A stretch of 64,000 nt of DNA from Streptomyces zingiberis (lineage in GTDB: Bacteria > Actinomycetota > Actinomycetes > Streptomycetales > Streptomycetaceae). A model generated the notes under the pieces. It worked only from the letters and a program-made list of their open reading frames with translations. It was not told the origin of the DNA and did no database searches. Below, in pieces: positions 35,120-43,389 of this stretch. A program made the translations under genes and the position numbers. Location: contig NZ_JAATEN010000013.1 in the NCBI RefSeq assembly GCF_012034935.1, positions 1 through 64,000 on the forward strand, written 5' to 3'. Position 1 is the stretch's first letter; every line of letters starts with the position of its first letter.

Positions 35120-38100
35120 TCAGCCGCGCGGCTTCTCCCGCATCTCGTACGTGGCGATGACGTCGTCGACCTTGATGTCGTTGTAGCTGCCGAGGTTGAT
35201 ACCGCCCTCGAAGCCTTCCCGGATCTCGGTGACGTCGTCCTTGAAGCGGCGCAGGCCCGCGATGTTGAGGTTCTCCGCGATGACCTTGCCGTCCCGGATG
35301 AGCCGCGCCTTGGTGTTGCGGCGCACCTCGCCGGAGCGGATGAGGACACCCGCGATGTTGCCCAGCTTGGACGAGCGGAAGACCTCGCGGATCTCCGCCG
35401 TGCCGAGCTCGACCTCCTCGTACTCGGGCTTGAGCATGCCCTTCAGGGCCGCCTCGATCTCCTCGATGACCTGGTAGATCACCGAGTAGTAGCGGACGTC
35501 CACGCCCTCGCGCTCGGCCATCTGCGTGGCACGCCCCTCGGCGCGCACGTTGAAGCCGATGACGATGGCGTCGGAGCCGGTCGCCAGGTCGATGTCGGTC
35601 TCGGTGACCGCACCCACGCCGCGGTGCAGGACGCGCAGGTCGACCTCTTCGCCGACGTCGAGCTGGAGCAGGGAGGACTCGAGGGCCTCCACCGAACCGG
35701 ACGCGTCGCCCTTGATGATGAGGTTGAGCTGCTGCACCTCGCCGGCCTTGAGCACCTTGTCCAGGTCCTCCAGGGAGACCCGGCGGGTGCGCTTGGCGAA
35801 CGCCGCGTTCCGCTCGCGGGCGGCACGCTTCTCGGCGATCTGGCGCGCCGTGCGGTCCTCGTCGACGACGAGGAAGTTGTCGCCGGCGCCCGGGACGTTG
35901 GTGAGACCCAGGACCAGGACGGGGGTCGACGGACCCGCCTCGTCGATCGTCTTGCCGGTGTCGTCGTGCATCGCCCGGACACGGCCGTAGGCGTCGCCGA
36001 CGACCATCGTGTCGCCGACCCGCAGCGTGCCGCGCTGGACGAGCACGGTGGCCACGGCGCCCCGCCCGCGGTCGAGGTGCGCCTCGATCGCGATGCCCTG
36101 CGCGGACTGCTCCGCGTTGGCCCGCAGGTCGAGCGCCGCGTCCGCGGTGAGGACGACGGCCTCCAGCAGGTCGTCGATGTGCAGGCCCTGCTTGGCGGAG
36201 ATGTCGACGAACATCGTGTCGCCGCCGTACTCCTCGGCCACCAGCCCGTACTCGGTGAGCTGGCCGCGCACCTTGGACGGGTCCGCGCCCTCGACGTCGA
36301 TCTTGTTGACCGCGACCACGATCGGCACCTCGGCCGCCTTGGCGTGGTTCAGCGCCTCGACCGTCTGGGGCATGACGCCGTCGTTCGCCGCCACCACGAG
36401 GATCGCGATGTCGGTGGACTTGGCACCACGGGCCCGCATGGCGGTGAACGCCTCGTGACCGGGGGTGTCGATGAAGGTGATCTTGCGCTCTTCACCGTTG
36501 ACTTCCGTCGACGCCTGGTAGGCGCCGATATGCTGGGTGATGCCGCCGGCCTCGCCCGCGATGACGTTCGTCTTGCGGATCGCGTCGAGCAGGCGGGTCT
36601 TGCCGTGGTCGACGTGACCCATGACGGTCACCACCGGCGGACGCGCGACGAGCATGTCCTCGCCGCCCTCGTTCTCGCCGAACTCGATGTCGAAGGACTC
36701 CAGGAGCTCCCGGTCCTCCTCCTCCGGGCTGACGATCTCGACGGCGTAGTTCATCTCGTCACCGAGGAGGTGCAGCGTCTCGTCGGAGACGGACTGCGTC
36801 GCGGTGACCATCTCGCCGAGGTTGAGCATCACGGCGACGAGCGACGCCGGGTTGGCGTTGATCTTCTCCGCGAAGTCGGTGAGAGACGCGCCCCGCGACA
36901 GCCGGACGGTCTGCCCGTTGCCGCGCGGCAGCATCACACCGCCGACCGACGGGGCCTGCATGGCCTCGTACTCCTGGCGCCGCTGCCGCTTCGACTTGCG
37001 GCCACGCCGCGCGGGCCCGCCGGGACGGCCGAACGCGCCCTGCGTGCCACCGCGGCCACCCGGGCCACCGGGACGCCCGCCGAAGCCGGGACGGCCGCCG
37101 AAGCCGCCGCCACCGCCCGGACGGCCGCCACCGCCGCCGAAGCCGCCGCCACCACCCGGACGGCCGCCGCCACCGCCGCCGGGACGGCCGGCGAAGCCGC
37201 CACCGCCACCGGGACGGGCGCCGCCACCGGGACGGCCACCGCCGCCGGGACCGCCGGGACCGCGTCCGCCCGGACCCGGGCGGGGCCCGGCAGCCGGACG
37301 CTGCGGCATCATGCCGGGGTTCGGACGGGCGCCGCCACCGGGACGGGGACCGGCCGGGCCGCCCTGGCCGCCCTGCGGACGGGGCATGCTGCCCGGCGAG
37401 GGCCGGGGACCGCCCGGCGCCTGCGGACGCGGACCGCCGCCGGCGCCCTGCGGGCGGGGACCGCCACCGGGGCCGCCCTGGCCGCCGGGACGGGGACCGC
37501 CGCCGGGACGCGGGGCGGGACGGGACATGCCCGTGCTGCCGCCCGAGGTGAAGGGGTTGTTACCCGGGCGCGGACCACGGGCGCCACCACCGGGACGGCC
37601 GCCCTGGCCGCCGGGGCGGGGCGCACCCGGACGCGCTCCCTGGCCGCCCTGGTCACGTCCCTGGCCGGGAGCGGCCGGGCGGGCCGGACGCGGGCCGGGG
37701 GTGGCGCCGGGCTTGGGGCCGGGCGCCGACGGGGCGGCCGGGGCCGCCGGAGGCGCCGTGAACTCGGGGGCCGCCGGAGCGGCCGGACCGGGCTTCGGCG
37801 CGGCGGGGGGCTTGGGCCCCGGCGTGGGACGCGGTCCCGGAGCGGGCGCGGCGGCCGGCTTGGGGCCGGGGGCCGGGGGCCGCGGGCCGGGGGTGGGCGC
37901 GCCCTTGGGGCCCGGCTGCGGGGCAGCCGGACGGGCCGTGCCGCGGGGCGTGGGCGCGGACGGCTTGGACGGCGCCGCCTTGCGGGGCGCCGAGGGCTTC
38001 CCGGCGGGCCGGCCGGAGCCGTTGCCCTGCTGGAAAGCGTCGGTCAGTTTGCGTACGACGGGCGCCTCGATCGTCGAGGACGCCGAACGGACGAATTCAC

Positions 38101-38182
38101 CAAGTTCTTGGAGCTTGGCCATGACGACCTTGCTCTCGACTCCGAACTCCTTGGCGAGCTCGTATACCCGGACCTTTGCCAC
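35120..38182 (-). CDS. infB: Translation initiation factor IF-2
   Basis: IF-2 is the GTPase that places initiator tRNA on the 30S subunit. The 1020-residue protein begins with an IF2-N domain (MAKVRVYELAKEFGVESK), followed by a very long Pro/Gly/Arg-rich linker (about residues 50-395, ending in dense GGRPGGGGGF repeats) and a second IF2-N segment around 410-470. The GTPase domain with GHVDHGKT at about 520-527, NKIDV and the C-terminal IF-2 domains follow. GTG 38182. The long linker is normal for Streptomyces IF-2. It lies downstream of ylxR. Confidence 0.97.
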   Translation of the reverse strand: MAKVRVYELAKEFGVESKVVMAKLQELGEFVRSASSTIEAPVVRKLTDAFQQGNGSGRPAGKPSAPRKAAPSKPSAPTPRGTARPAAPQPGPKGAPTPGPRPPAPGPKPAAAPAPGPRPTPGPKPPAAPKPGPAAPAAPEFTAPPAAPAAPSAPGPKPGATPGPRPARPAAPGQGRDQGGQGARPGAPRPGGQGGRPGGGARGPRPGNNPFTSGGSTGMSRPAPRPGGGPRPGGQGGPGGGPRPQGAGGGPRPQAPGGPRPSPGSMPRPQGGQGGPAGPRPGGGARPNPGMMPQRPAAGPRPGPGGRGPGGPGGGGRPGGGARPGGGGGFAGRPGGGGGGRPGGGGGFGGGGGRPGGGGGFGGRPGFGGRPGGPGGRGGTQGAFGRPGGPARRGRKSKRQRRQEYEAMQAPSVGGVMLPRGNGQTVRLSRGASLTDFAEKINANPASLVAVMLNLGEMVTATQSVSDETLHLLGDEMNYAVEIVSPEEEDRELLESFDIEFGENEGGEDMLVARPPVVTVMGHVDHGKTRLLDAIRKTNVIAGEAGGITQHIGAYQASTEVNGEERKITFIDTPGHEAFTAMRARGAKSTDIAILVVAANDGVMPQTVEALNHAKAAEVPIVVAVNKIDVEGADPSKVRGQLTEYGLVAEEYGGDTMFVDISAKQGLHIDDLLEAVVLTADAALDLRANAEQSAQGIAIEAHLDRGRGAVATVLVQRGTLRVGDTMVVGDAYGRVRAMHDDTGKTIDEAGPSTPVLVLGLTNVPGAGDNFLVVDEDRTARQIAEKRAARERNAAFAKRTRRVSLEDLDKVLKAGEVQQLNLIIKGDASGSVEALESSLLQLDVGEEVDLRVLHRGVGAVTETDIDLATGSDAIVIGFNVRAEGRATQMAEREGVDVRYYSVIYQVIEEIEAALKGMLKPEYEEVELGTAEIREVFRSSKLGNIAGVLIRSGEVRRNTKARLIRDGKVIAENLNIAGLRRFKDDVTEIREGFEGGINLGSYNDIKVDDVIATYEMREKPRG

Positions 38183-38327
38183 TTCGCTCCATTCTGGGTC
38201 CGGGTTCCGCCGGACCGTCGCTACTTCATGGGCGTACTCATCGCGTACTCATCGAGTGCTCATCGCAATCTCGACCTACTTCCGACTCGCGAGGTACCTG
38301 ACCGCACGGTTGACCCGTGCCGTTCTC

Positions 38328-38654
38328 TTACCGTTGTGCCTGTTCTCCCCGGCTCGCCCGCGGCGGCGCCTCCCCGGCCGGCCGGCCGAGGAACGCACGC
38401 ACCGCGTCGGTGCCGAGCGGCCCCCGCTCCCGGAAGGCCCGGGGGAGGGCCCGGCGGCGGACCGCCAGGTCGAGACAGGCGGGGGCGGGGTGCAGATACG
38501 CGCCCCGACCGGGCAGCGTACCGCGTGGATCGGGGACGCACTCACCCTCGATCACCGCGATGCGCAGCAGATCGCCTTTGGCCGCACGCGTACGGCACCC
38601 CACGCAGGTGCGCTCGGGGAACGCCTGGGCATGCGTCCGGCCAGACGCCTTCAA
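38328..38654 (-). CDS. ylxR: YlxR / DUF448 RNA-binding protein
   Basis: YlxR proteins are small nucleic-acid-binding proteins encoded between nusA and infB. The 108-residue product has the family core ERTCVGCRTRA and GRGAYLHPAPACLDLAVRRRALPRAF. I choose TTG at 38654 because GGAGGT lies 5 bases upstream, giving MKASGRTHAQAF; an ATG at 38714 has almost no spacing to a weak site, and GTG 38666 has no good site. The C-terminal tail is Pro/Ala/Arg-rich. Confidence 0.88.
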   Translation of the reverse strand: MKASGRTHAQAFPERTCVGCRTRAAKGDLLRIAVIEGECVPDPRGTLPGRGAYLHPAPACLDLAVRRRALPRAFRERGPLGTDAVRAFLGRPAGEAPPRASRGEQAQR

Positions 38655-39034
38655 GTCTACCTCCACGCACCGACGCGGCCCTTGGGGGGTAACGCCCGTG
38701 CAGTAGTGAGCCATTCCGTTGACATCCCCGCCCGTACCCCGACGGTGCCGCGTCCGTGCCCGGCCCGGACCCGGTCCGCCGCGCGGACGCCGGACGCGGG
38801 GCCGGACGGTACGGCTGTGCCCGCCCGGTCCTCCCGGGCCTGCCCGGACCGCCCGCGGCGATGCCCGGGCGGCCGCGGCCCCGCGGCGGCAACCGCCGTC
38901 ACGACCGTGCCGATCTCCACCCCGCCGTCCGTACCACGGTGCCGTGCCGGGCGCCGGGCCGCGAGCCGGGCGGGCCCGCCGGGCGCGCGATCCGCCCGCC
39001 GGGCCCCGTGGCGGTGCCCCTCCGGACGGGCCGG
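38655..39034 (-). other. nusA-ylxR intergenic region
   Basis: 380 bases between two genes that are usually close together. Mostly very GC-rich. A minus frame of 87 codons (38657-38920) exists but has no family or ribosome-site support. No terminator or promoter is convincing. Confidence 0.35.
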
Positions 39035-40096
39035 TCAGGACTCCCGGGAGTCCTGCGGCTCGGTGTCCGGGCGGATGTCGATGCGCCAGCCGGTGAGCCG
39101 GGCGGCCAGCCGGGCGTTCTGGCCCTCCTTGCCGATGGCCAGTGAGAGCTGGTAGTCGGGGACGGTCACCCGGGCCGAGCGCGCCGCGGCGTCGACGACC
39201 TCGACCTTGCTGACCCGCGCGGGCGAGAGCGCGTGCCCCACCAGCTCCGCCGGGTCGTCCGACCAGTCGACGATGTCGATCTTCTCGCCCTGCAGTTCGG
39301 CCATGACCGCGCGCACCCGCCCGCCCATCGGGCCGATACAGGCCCCCTTGGCGTTGAGACCGGACCGGACGGACCGCACGGCGATCTTGGTGCGGTGGCC
39401 GGCCTCGCGGGCGATGGCGGCGATCTCCACCGAACCGTCCGCGATCTCCGGCACCTCCATGGCGAAGAGCTTCTTCACCAGGTTGGGGTGGGTCCGCGAG
39501 AGCGTCACGGAGGGTCCGCGCACGCCCTTGGCGACCCGGACGACGTAGCTGCGCAGCCGGGCCCCGTGCGAGTAGTCCTCGCCCGGCACCTGCTCCTGCG
39601 CCGGCAGGATGGCCTCCAGCCGGCCGATGTCGACCAGGACGTTCTTCGGGTCCTTGCCCTGCTGGACCACGCCGGCGACGACATCGCCCTCGCGTCCGGC
39701 GTACTCGCCGAAGGTCACCTCCTCCTCGGCGTCCCGGAGGCGCTGGAGGATGACCTGCTTGGCGGTGGTGGCGGCGATCCGGCCGAATCCCGAGGGGGTG
39801 TCGTCGAACTCCCGGGGGCCGGCGGCCCCGCCGCCGCTCGCACCGGTCCCACCGGTCGCGGCGCTCTCACCGGTCGCGGCGCTCTCACCGGTCGCGCCGT
39901 ACTCGTCCGGGTCCTCCGTCGCCCAGACCGTCACATGCCCGGTCTCCCGGTCGAGTTGGACGCGCGCGCGGCGCCGGCTCCCCTCGGTGCGGTGGTAGGC
40001 GATGAGGAGGGCCGACTCGATCGCCTCGACCAGCAGGTCGAAGGAGATCTCCTTCTCCCGCACCAGCCCCCGCAGAGCGCTCATGTCGATGTCCAC
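39035..40096 (-). CDS. nusA: Transcription termination/antitermination factor NusA
   Basis: NusA binds RNA polymerase and modulates pausing, termination and antitermination. The 353-residue protein has the N-terminal polymerase-binding domain (1-65 and 95-130), an S1 domain (about 135-205) and two KH domains (GACIGPMGGRVRAVMAEL and LAIGKEGQNARLAARLTGW). An insertion of about 25 residues at 67-92, containing GESAAT twice, separates parts of the N-terminal domain; it is encoded by a direct 18-bp duplication. GTG 40096 starts 2 bases after the rimP stop. Confidence 0.96.
   Translation of the reverse strand: MDIDMSALRGLVREKEISFDLLVEAIESALLIAYHRTEGSRRRARVQLDRETGHVTVWATEDPDEYGATGESAATGESAATGGTGASGGGAAGPREFDDTPSGFGRIAATTAKQVILQRLRDAEEEVTFGEYAGREGDVVAGVVQQGKDPKNVLVDIGRLEAILPAQEQVPGEDYSHGARLRSYVVRVAKGVRGPSVTLSRTHPNLVKKLFAMEVPEIADGSVEIAAIAREAGHRTKIAVRSVRSGLNAKGACIGPMGGRVRAVMAELQGEKIDIVDWSDDPAELVGHALSPARVSKVEVVDAAARSARVTVPDYQLSLAIGKEGQNARLAARLTGWRIDIRPDTEPQDSRES
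39851..39896. repeat. 18-bp in-frame tandem repeat in nusA
   Basis: Two identical 18-bp units (39851-39868, 39869-39886) plus 10 bases of a third. Each unit adds six codons, so changes in copy number keep the frame. Confidence 0.9.
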
Positions 40097-40098
40097 GG

Positions 40099-40626
40099 CT
40101 ACGCCTCTTCCTGGCCTTCGTCCCCGGCGGCCGCGGTGGTGCGCCCGTCGTCCCTGCGATTGAACTCGATCTCCACCCGCGCCTTGGCGATCTCCGCGAA
40201 GGCGACCCGGCGCGAGGTGGGCCGGCGGCCCTTGACCCCGGGCACCTCCAGGTCGATGCCGTCCTCGTCCACGGAGACGATGCGCGCGGTGAGTTCGCCG
40301 CCGTCGGTGAGCCGGGCCTTGATCAGCCGGCCGGTGGCACGGCGGTAGTGGCGCGGCTGCGTCAGCGGGCGGTCGGCGCCCGGCGAGGTGACCTCCAGCC
40401 GGTAGGGCGTCTCCCCCATGGCGTCGGTCTCGTCCAGCCGCTCGGAGACCGCCCGGCTCAGATCCGCACAGGTGTCCAGGAGTACCCCGGAGTCGGAGTC
40501 CACGACGATCCGGAGGACCCGCATCCGCCCGACCGGGCTCACCTCGATCTCCTCCAGATCCAGGTCTCGCGCGGCGGCCAGTGGTTCGAGCAGACCGCGC
40601 AGCCGCTCGCTCTGGGTGGTGCTCAT
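40099..40626 (-). CDS. rimP: Ribosome maturation factor RimP
   Basis: RimP assists 30S subunit maturation. The 175-residue product has the two-domain pattern: LRGLLEPLAAARDLDLEEIEV at the start, VDSDSGVLLDTCADLSRAVSERLD, and YRLEVTSPGADRPLTQPRHYRRATGR in the middle. ATG 40626 is at the right place for the family; the same frame remains open far upstream without conserved content. It heads the nusA operon. Confidence 0.95.
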   Translation of the reverse strand: MSTTQSERLRGLLEPLAAARDLDLEEIEVSPVGRMRVLRIVVDSDSGVLLDTCADLSRAVSERLDETDAMGETPYRLEVTSPGADRPLTQPRHYRRATGRLIKARLTDGGELTARIVSVDEDGIDLEVPGVKGRRPTSRRVAFAEIAKARVEIEFNRRDDGRTTAAAGDEGQEEA

Positions 40627-40897
40627 CCGGGTGACTCCTCGGCCGCGTGTGCTGTTGTCTCGGGATCGCGTGTCAGGTGAAAGGGTATCCGGTCGCGGAG
40701 CGTGCCGTGTCCGCCTCCCGGGGGCCGCTCGCCCGGCGGGCCCGCCCGGTCGGCGATTCGGGCGCCGAACGCGGGTACGCTCGGGACGGCCGATCACGGG
40801 TGCGGCGAACCGCCCCGTGCCGCCCGGCTCCCCCTCCCTCCCCGTCCCTGTCCGCCGCGGCCCACCGCGGCCGACCAGCGCGTCCCAGGATGTGACC

Positions 40898-41518
40898 GTG
40901 CCGCCCACCACGCCGCCGCGGGCCCCCGCCGGACCCCGCCGCAGGAGTCTGCTCGCCGGGGTGCCCGCCCTGTTCGCGGCGGCGCCCGCCGCCGCCCTGG
41001 CGACGGCCTGCTCGGACGGTGACGCCGCCGCGGAGGCCGCCCGCGCCCGGGCGGACCGGAGGTTGCGCGCGCGCTCCGCCCGGGACTCCCGCGCCCTGCT
41101 GGAGCGGTACGACGCCACCCTCGCCGCCCACCCCGGCCTGGCCGGCCTGCTGACCCCGCTCCGCGCCGAGACGGACCGGCACGTCCGGGCCTTCACCGAA
41201 CGCGGCGAGGGCGGCGAGGGCGGCGCGTCCGGGGACACGGGCCGGGACGGGGAGCCGCGCGGGACCCGCGAGCCCCCGGGGTCGCCGGACGGACCACGGC
41301 CGGAGCCTTCGGCGGGCGGTCCCTCCGGCTCCCCCGGCACGGCCGGGGTGCCCGCCGAGCGGGACGCCGCGCTGGCGGCACTGGCCCGCGCGGAGCGCCG
41401 GGCCGCCGACGCCCGGACCCGTGCCCTCGTCACCGCGGATCCCGAACTCGCCCGCCTGCTGGCCTCGGTGGCCGCCGCCGGCGCCGCGCACGCCTATCTG
41501 CTGACGGAGGCGGCGTGA
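40898..41518 (+). CDS. Tat-type lipoprotein, unknown function
   Basis: A 206-residue protein with arginines at 14-16, a hydrophobic stretch and a lipobox LATAC ending at Cys38, so a secreted lipoprotein probably exported by the Tat route. The mature part is Ala/Arg-rich and helical, with a Gly/Pro/Ser-rich insert (about 105-155). GTG 40898 is preceded by AGGA; GTG 40892 is also possible. It is divergent from rimP and lies 133 bases before the DUF4439 gene on the same strand; both may act together at the membrane, but the function is unknown. Confidence 0.8.
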   Translation: MPPTTPPRAPAGPRRRSLLAGVPALFAAAPAAALATACSDGDAAAEAARARADRRLRARSARDSRALLERYDATLAAHPGLAGLLTPLRAETDRHVRAFTERGEGGEGGASGDTGRDGEPRGTREPPGSPDGPRPEPSAGGPSGSPGTAGVPAERDAALAALARAERRAADARTRALVTADPELARLLASVAAAGAAHAYLLTEAA

Positions 41519-41651
41519 GGCCCCGGCCGCGACCCGTCCACCGGCCGCCGCGGGCGCCGGCCCTCGGCCGGCGGCCGCTCCCCGCCCCGTCCGCCCGCCC
41601 CCGGACCGGGGATCCCGGTCCCCGGGGGCGCCTCACGGAAGGCAGACCCCT

Positions 41652-42173
41652 GTGACCACCTCCGCGCGGCCCGCGCCGCACGCGGCCCCCGCGGCAGCCC
41701 CCGCGCCGGCGGACGTCCTCGACGCCACCCAGCGGGCCCTCCGCGCCGAGCACGCCGCCGTCTACGGCTACGGCGTCGTCGGCGGCAGGATCGGCGAGGA
41801 CCGCCGCAAGGAGGCGCGCGAAGGGCATGACGCCCATCGCGCGCGCCGTGACGCGCTGCACCGCCGCGTGCGCGACCTGGGCGGCGAACCCGAGCCGTCG
41901 GCCGCCGCCTACGCCCTGCCGTTCCCGGTGCCCGACGCGGACGCCGCGGCGCGGCTCGCCGCCGAACTGGAGGACCGGGTGGCCGGCGTCTACGCCGATC
42001 TCGTCCGGGCCGCCACCGGCGACACCCGCCGGGAGGCCGCCGGGGCGCTGCGCGAGGCGGCGGTCCGGGCGGTGCGCTGGCGCGGCGGCAGCGTAGCCTT
42101 CCCTGGTCTCGCGGAACGCCCGGCGCCCGCCGGATCCCCCGGCCCGGCCACCGGCGGCGCGAGCGAACTCTGA
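41652..42173 (+). CDS. DUF4439 ferritin-like protein
   Basis: A 173-residue all-helical protein with the ferritin-like DUF4439 pattern: ATQRALRAEHAAVYGYGVVGGRI, then EAREGHDAHRARRDALHRRV and a final helical region. The glutamate-histidine positions could bind metal. The first 25 residues are Ala/Pro-rich. GTG 41652 follows GGAAGG. Position next to a lipoprotein and the rimP/nusA group is conserved in Streptomyces; the biochemical role is not known to me. Confidence 0.85.
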   Translation: MTTSARPAPHAAPAAAPAPADVLDATQRALRAEHAAVYGYGVVGGRIGEDRRKEAREGHDAHRARRDALHRRVRDLGGEPEPSAAAYALPFPVPDADAAARLAAELEDRVAGVYADLVRAATGDTRREAAGALREAAVRAVRWRGGSVAFPGLAERPAPAGSPGPATGGASEL

Positions 42174-42238
42174 CGGGCCGCCGCGCTCCCCGCGGCACGG
42201 CCCGGGGGACGACAGCGACGGAAGGGGACGGACCGGGC

Positions 42239-43264
42239 ATGACAGCACGGGCCGAGGGCGGCACTCCGCCCGAACCGCCGCGGCGTCTGGTACGGGCGCA
42301 GGAGGCGGACGAGACGGGCCGGGAGTGGCTGACGGCGCTGCCGGGCCTCACCGGGCAGGCCCTGCGCCGCTGGGGACTGACGCCGGAACGGGTGCCGATG
42401 CCCGGCGGCCGGAGGAGTTTGCTGGTGCTGGTGCGCCGCCCCGCCGGTGACGGCGGCGGCGGGAACACCCGTGACAACGGCGGCGCCGACGGCAGTGAGG
42501 GCGACGGCCACGGCGACACCGGGGCGGACGGAAACGGCGACCGGGCGGCCCTGAAGCTGGTGGCCCCCGGCGCGGACGCGGCGGCGCAGCGGGCCGCCCT
42601 GGAACGGTGGGACGGCTGGGGCGCCGTGCGGCTGCTGGCCGCCGAGACCGCTCCCGGCGCGGCGGGCGCGCTGCTGCTGGAGCGGCTGCACGGCGAGGTG
42701 TCGCTCCGGTCGCTGCCGGAGGACCGGGCGCTGCTGGAGGCGGCCGGCACCCTGCGGCGGCTGTGGACCGATCCGGGGGAGGGCCATCCGTTCCCCTCGG
42801 TGACGGAGCGCACGGCGGGCCCGGCGGCCCGGCTGCGCGCGGCGGCCGGTGATCCCGCGGCGGCCGACGTCCGGCCGCTGGTCTCCCAGGCACTGGCGGT
42901 GCGCGCGGAGCTGACGGCCGCGGAGCCCGAACAGGTGCTGCTGCACGGCCGGTTCCGGGAGGACAAGGTGGTCTCCGGGGACCGCGCCCCCTGGCTGGCC
43001 GTCGGCCCGGACCCGCTGGTCGGCGAGCGCGCGTACGACCTGGCACAGCCGGCCAGGACCCGGCTGGAGGACCTGGTCGCGACGGCGGGCGGGGCGGCCG
43101 TCACCCGCCGCCGCCTCGGCCGGCTGGCGGACTCCGTGGAGGTCGACCCGGAGCGGCTGCGCGGCTGGACCCTCTTCCGCGCGGTGGCGGACGGCGTCCC
43201 GGCCCTGCTCCGCGGGGACGCGCGCCGGGCGGAACCCCTGCTGGAGTTCGCGAGCTGGCTCTGA
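42239..43264 (+). CDS. Aminoglycoside-phosphotransferase-fold protein, catalytic loop degenerate
   Basis: A 341-residue protein with the APH/streptomycin-kinase-like layout: ALKLV (nucleotide-lysine strand), GALLLERLHGEVSL hinge, and a late helical lobe. The catalytic loop expected as HGDxxxxN reads HGRFREDK at residues 236-243 (Asp to Arg, Asn to Lys), and the metal-binding IDP motif reads VGPDP near 255-259. A Gly/Asp-rich insert lies at about 68-101. This suggests a pseudokinase rather than a resistance enzyme. ATG 42239. It converges with proS. Confidence 0.82.
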   Translation: MTARAEGGTPPEPPRRLVRAQEADETGREWLTALPGLTGQALRRWGLTPERVPMPGGRRSLLVLVRRPAGDGGGGNTRDNGGADGSEGDGHGDTGADGNGDRAALKLVAPGADAAAQRAALERWDGWGAVRLLAAETAPGAAGALLLERLHGEVSLRSLPEDRALLEAAGTLRRLWTDPGEGHPFPSVTERTAGPAARLRAAAGDPAAADVRPLVSQALAVRAELTAAEPEQVLLHGRFREDKVVSGDRAPWLAVGPDPLVGERAYDLAQPARTRLEDLVATAGGAAVTRRRLGRLADSVEVDPERLRGWTLFRAVADGVPALLRGDARRAEPLLEFASWL

Positions 43265-43347
43265 CGGCGGGACGCGCACGGCCGGCGGAGACGGCACGGC
43301 CCGCACGGCCGGTACGGCTGGTACGTCCGGCGGAGACGGCGCGGCAG

Positions 43348-43384
43348 GCCGGGGGCGGGTGGCGGCCCGCCACCCGGTCCCGGC
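43348..43384. terminator. Terminator between the APH-like gene and proS
   Basis: 18-base arms with two mismatches (43348-43365 with 43367-43384), 6 bases from the proS stop, between converging genes. Confidence 0.6.
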
Positions 43385-43389
43385 CCAGG

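Noticed and set aside
42239..43264. Aminoglycoside resistance gene
   Set aside because: Although the fold matches phosphotransferases, the catalytic Asp and metal ligands are substituted and the locus is housekeeping.
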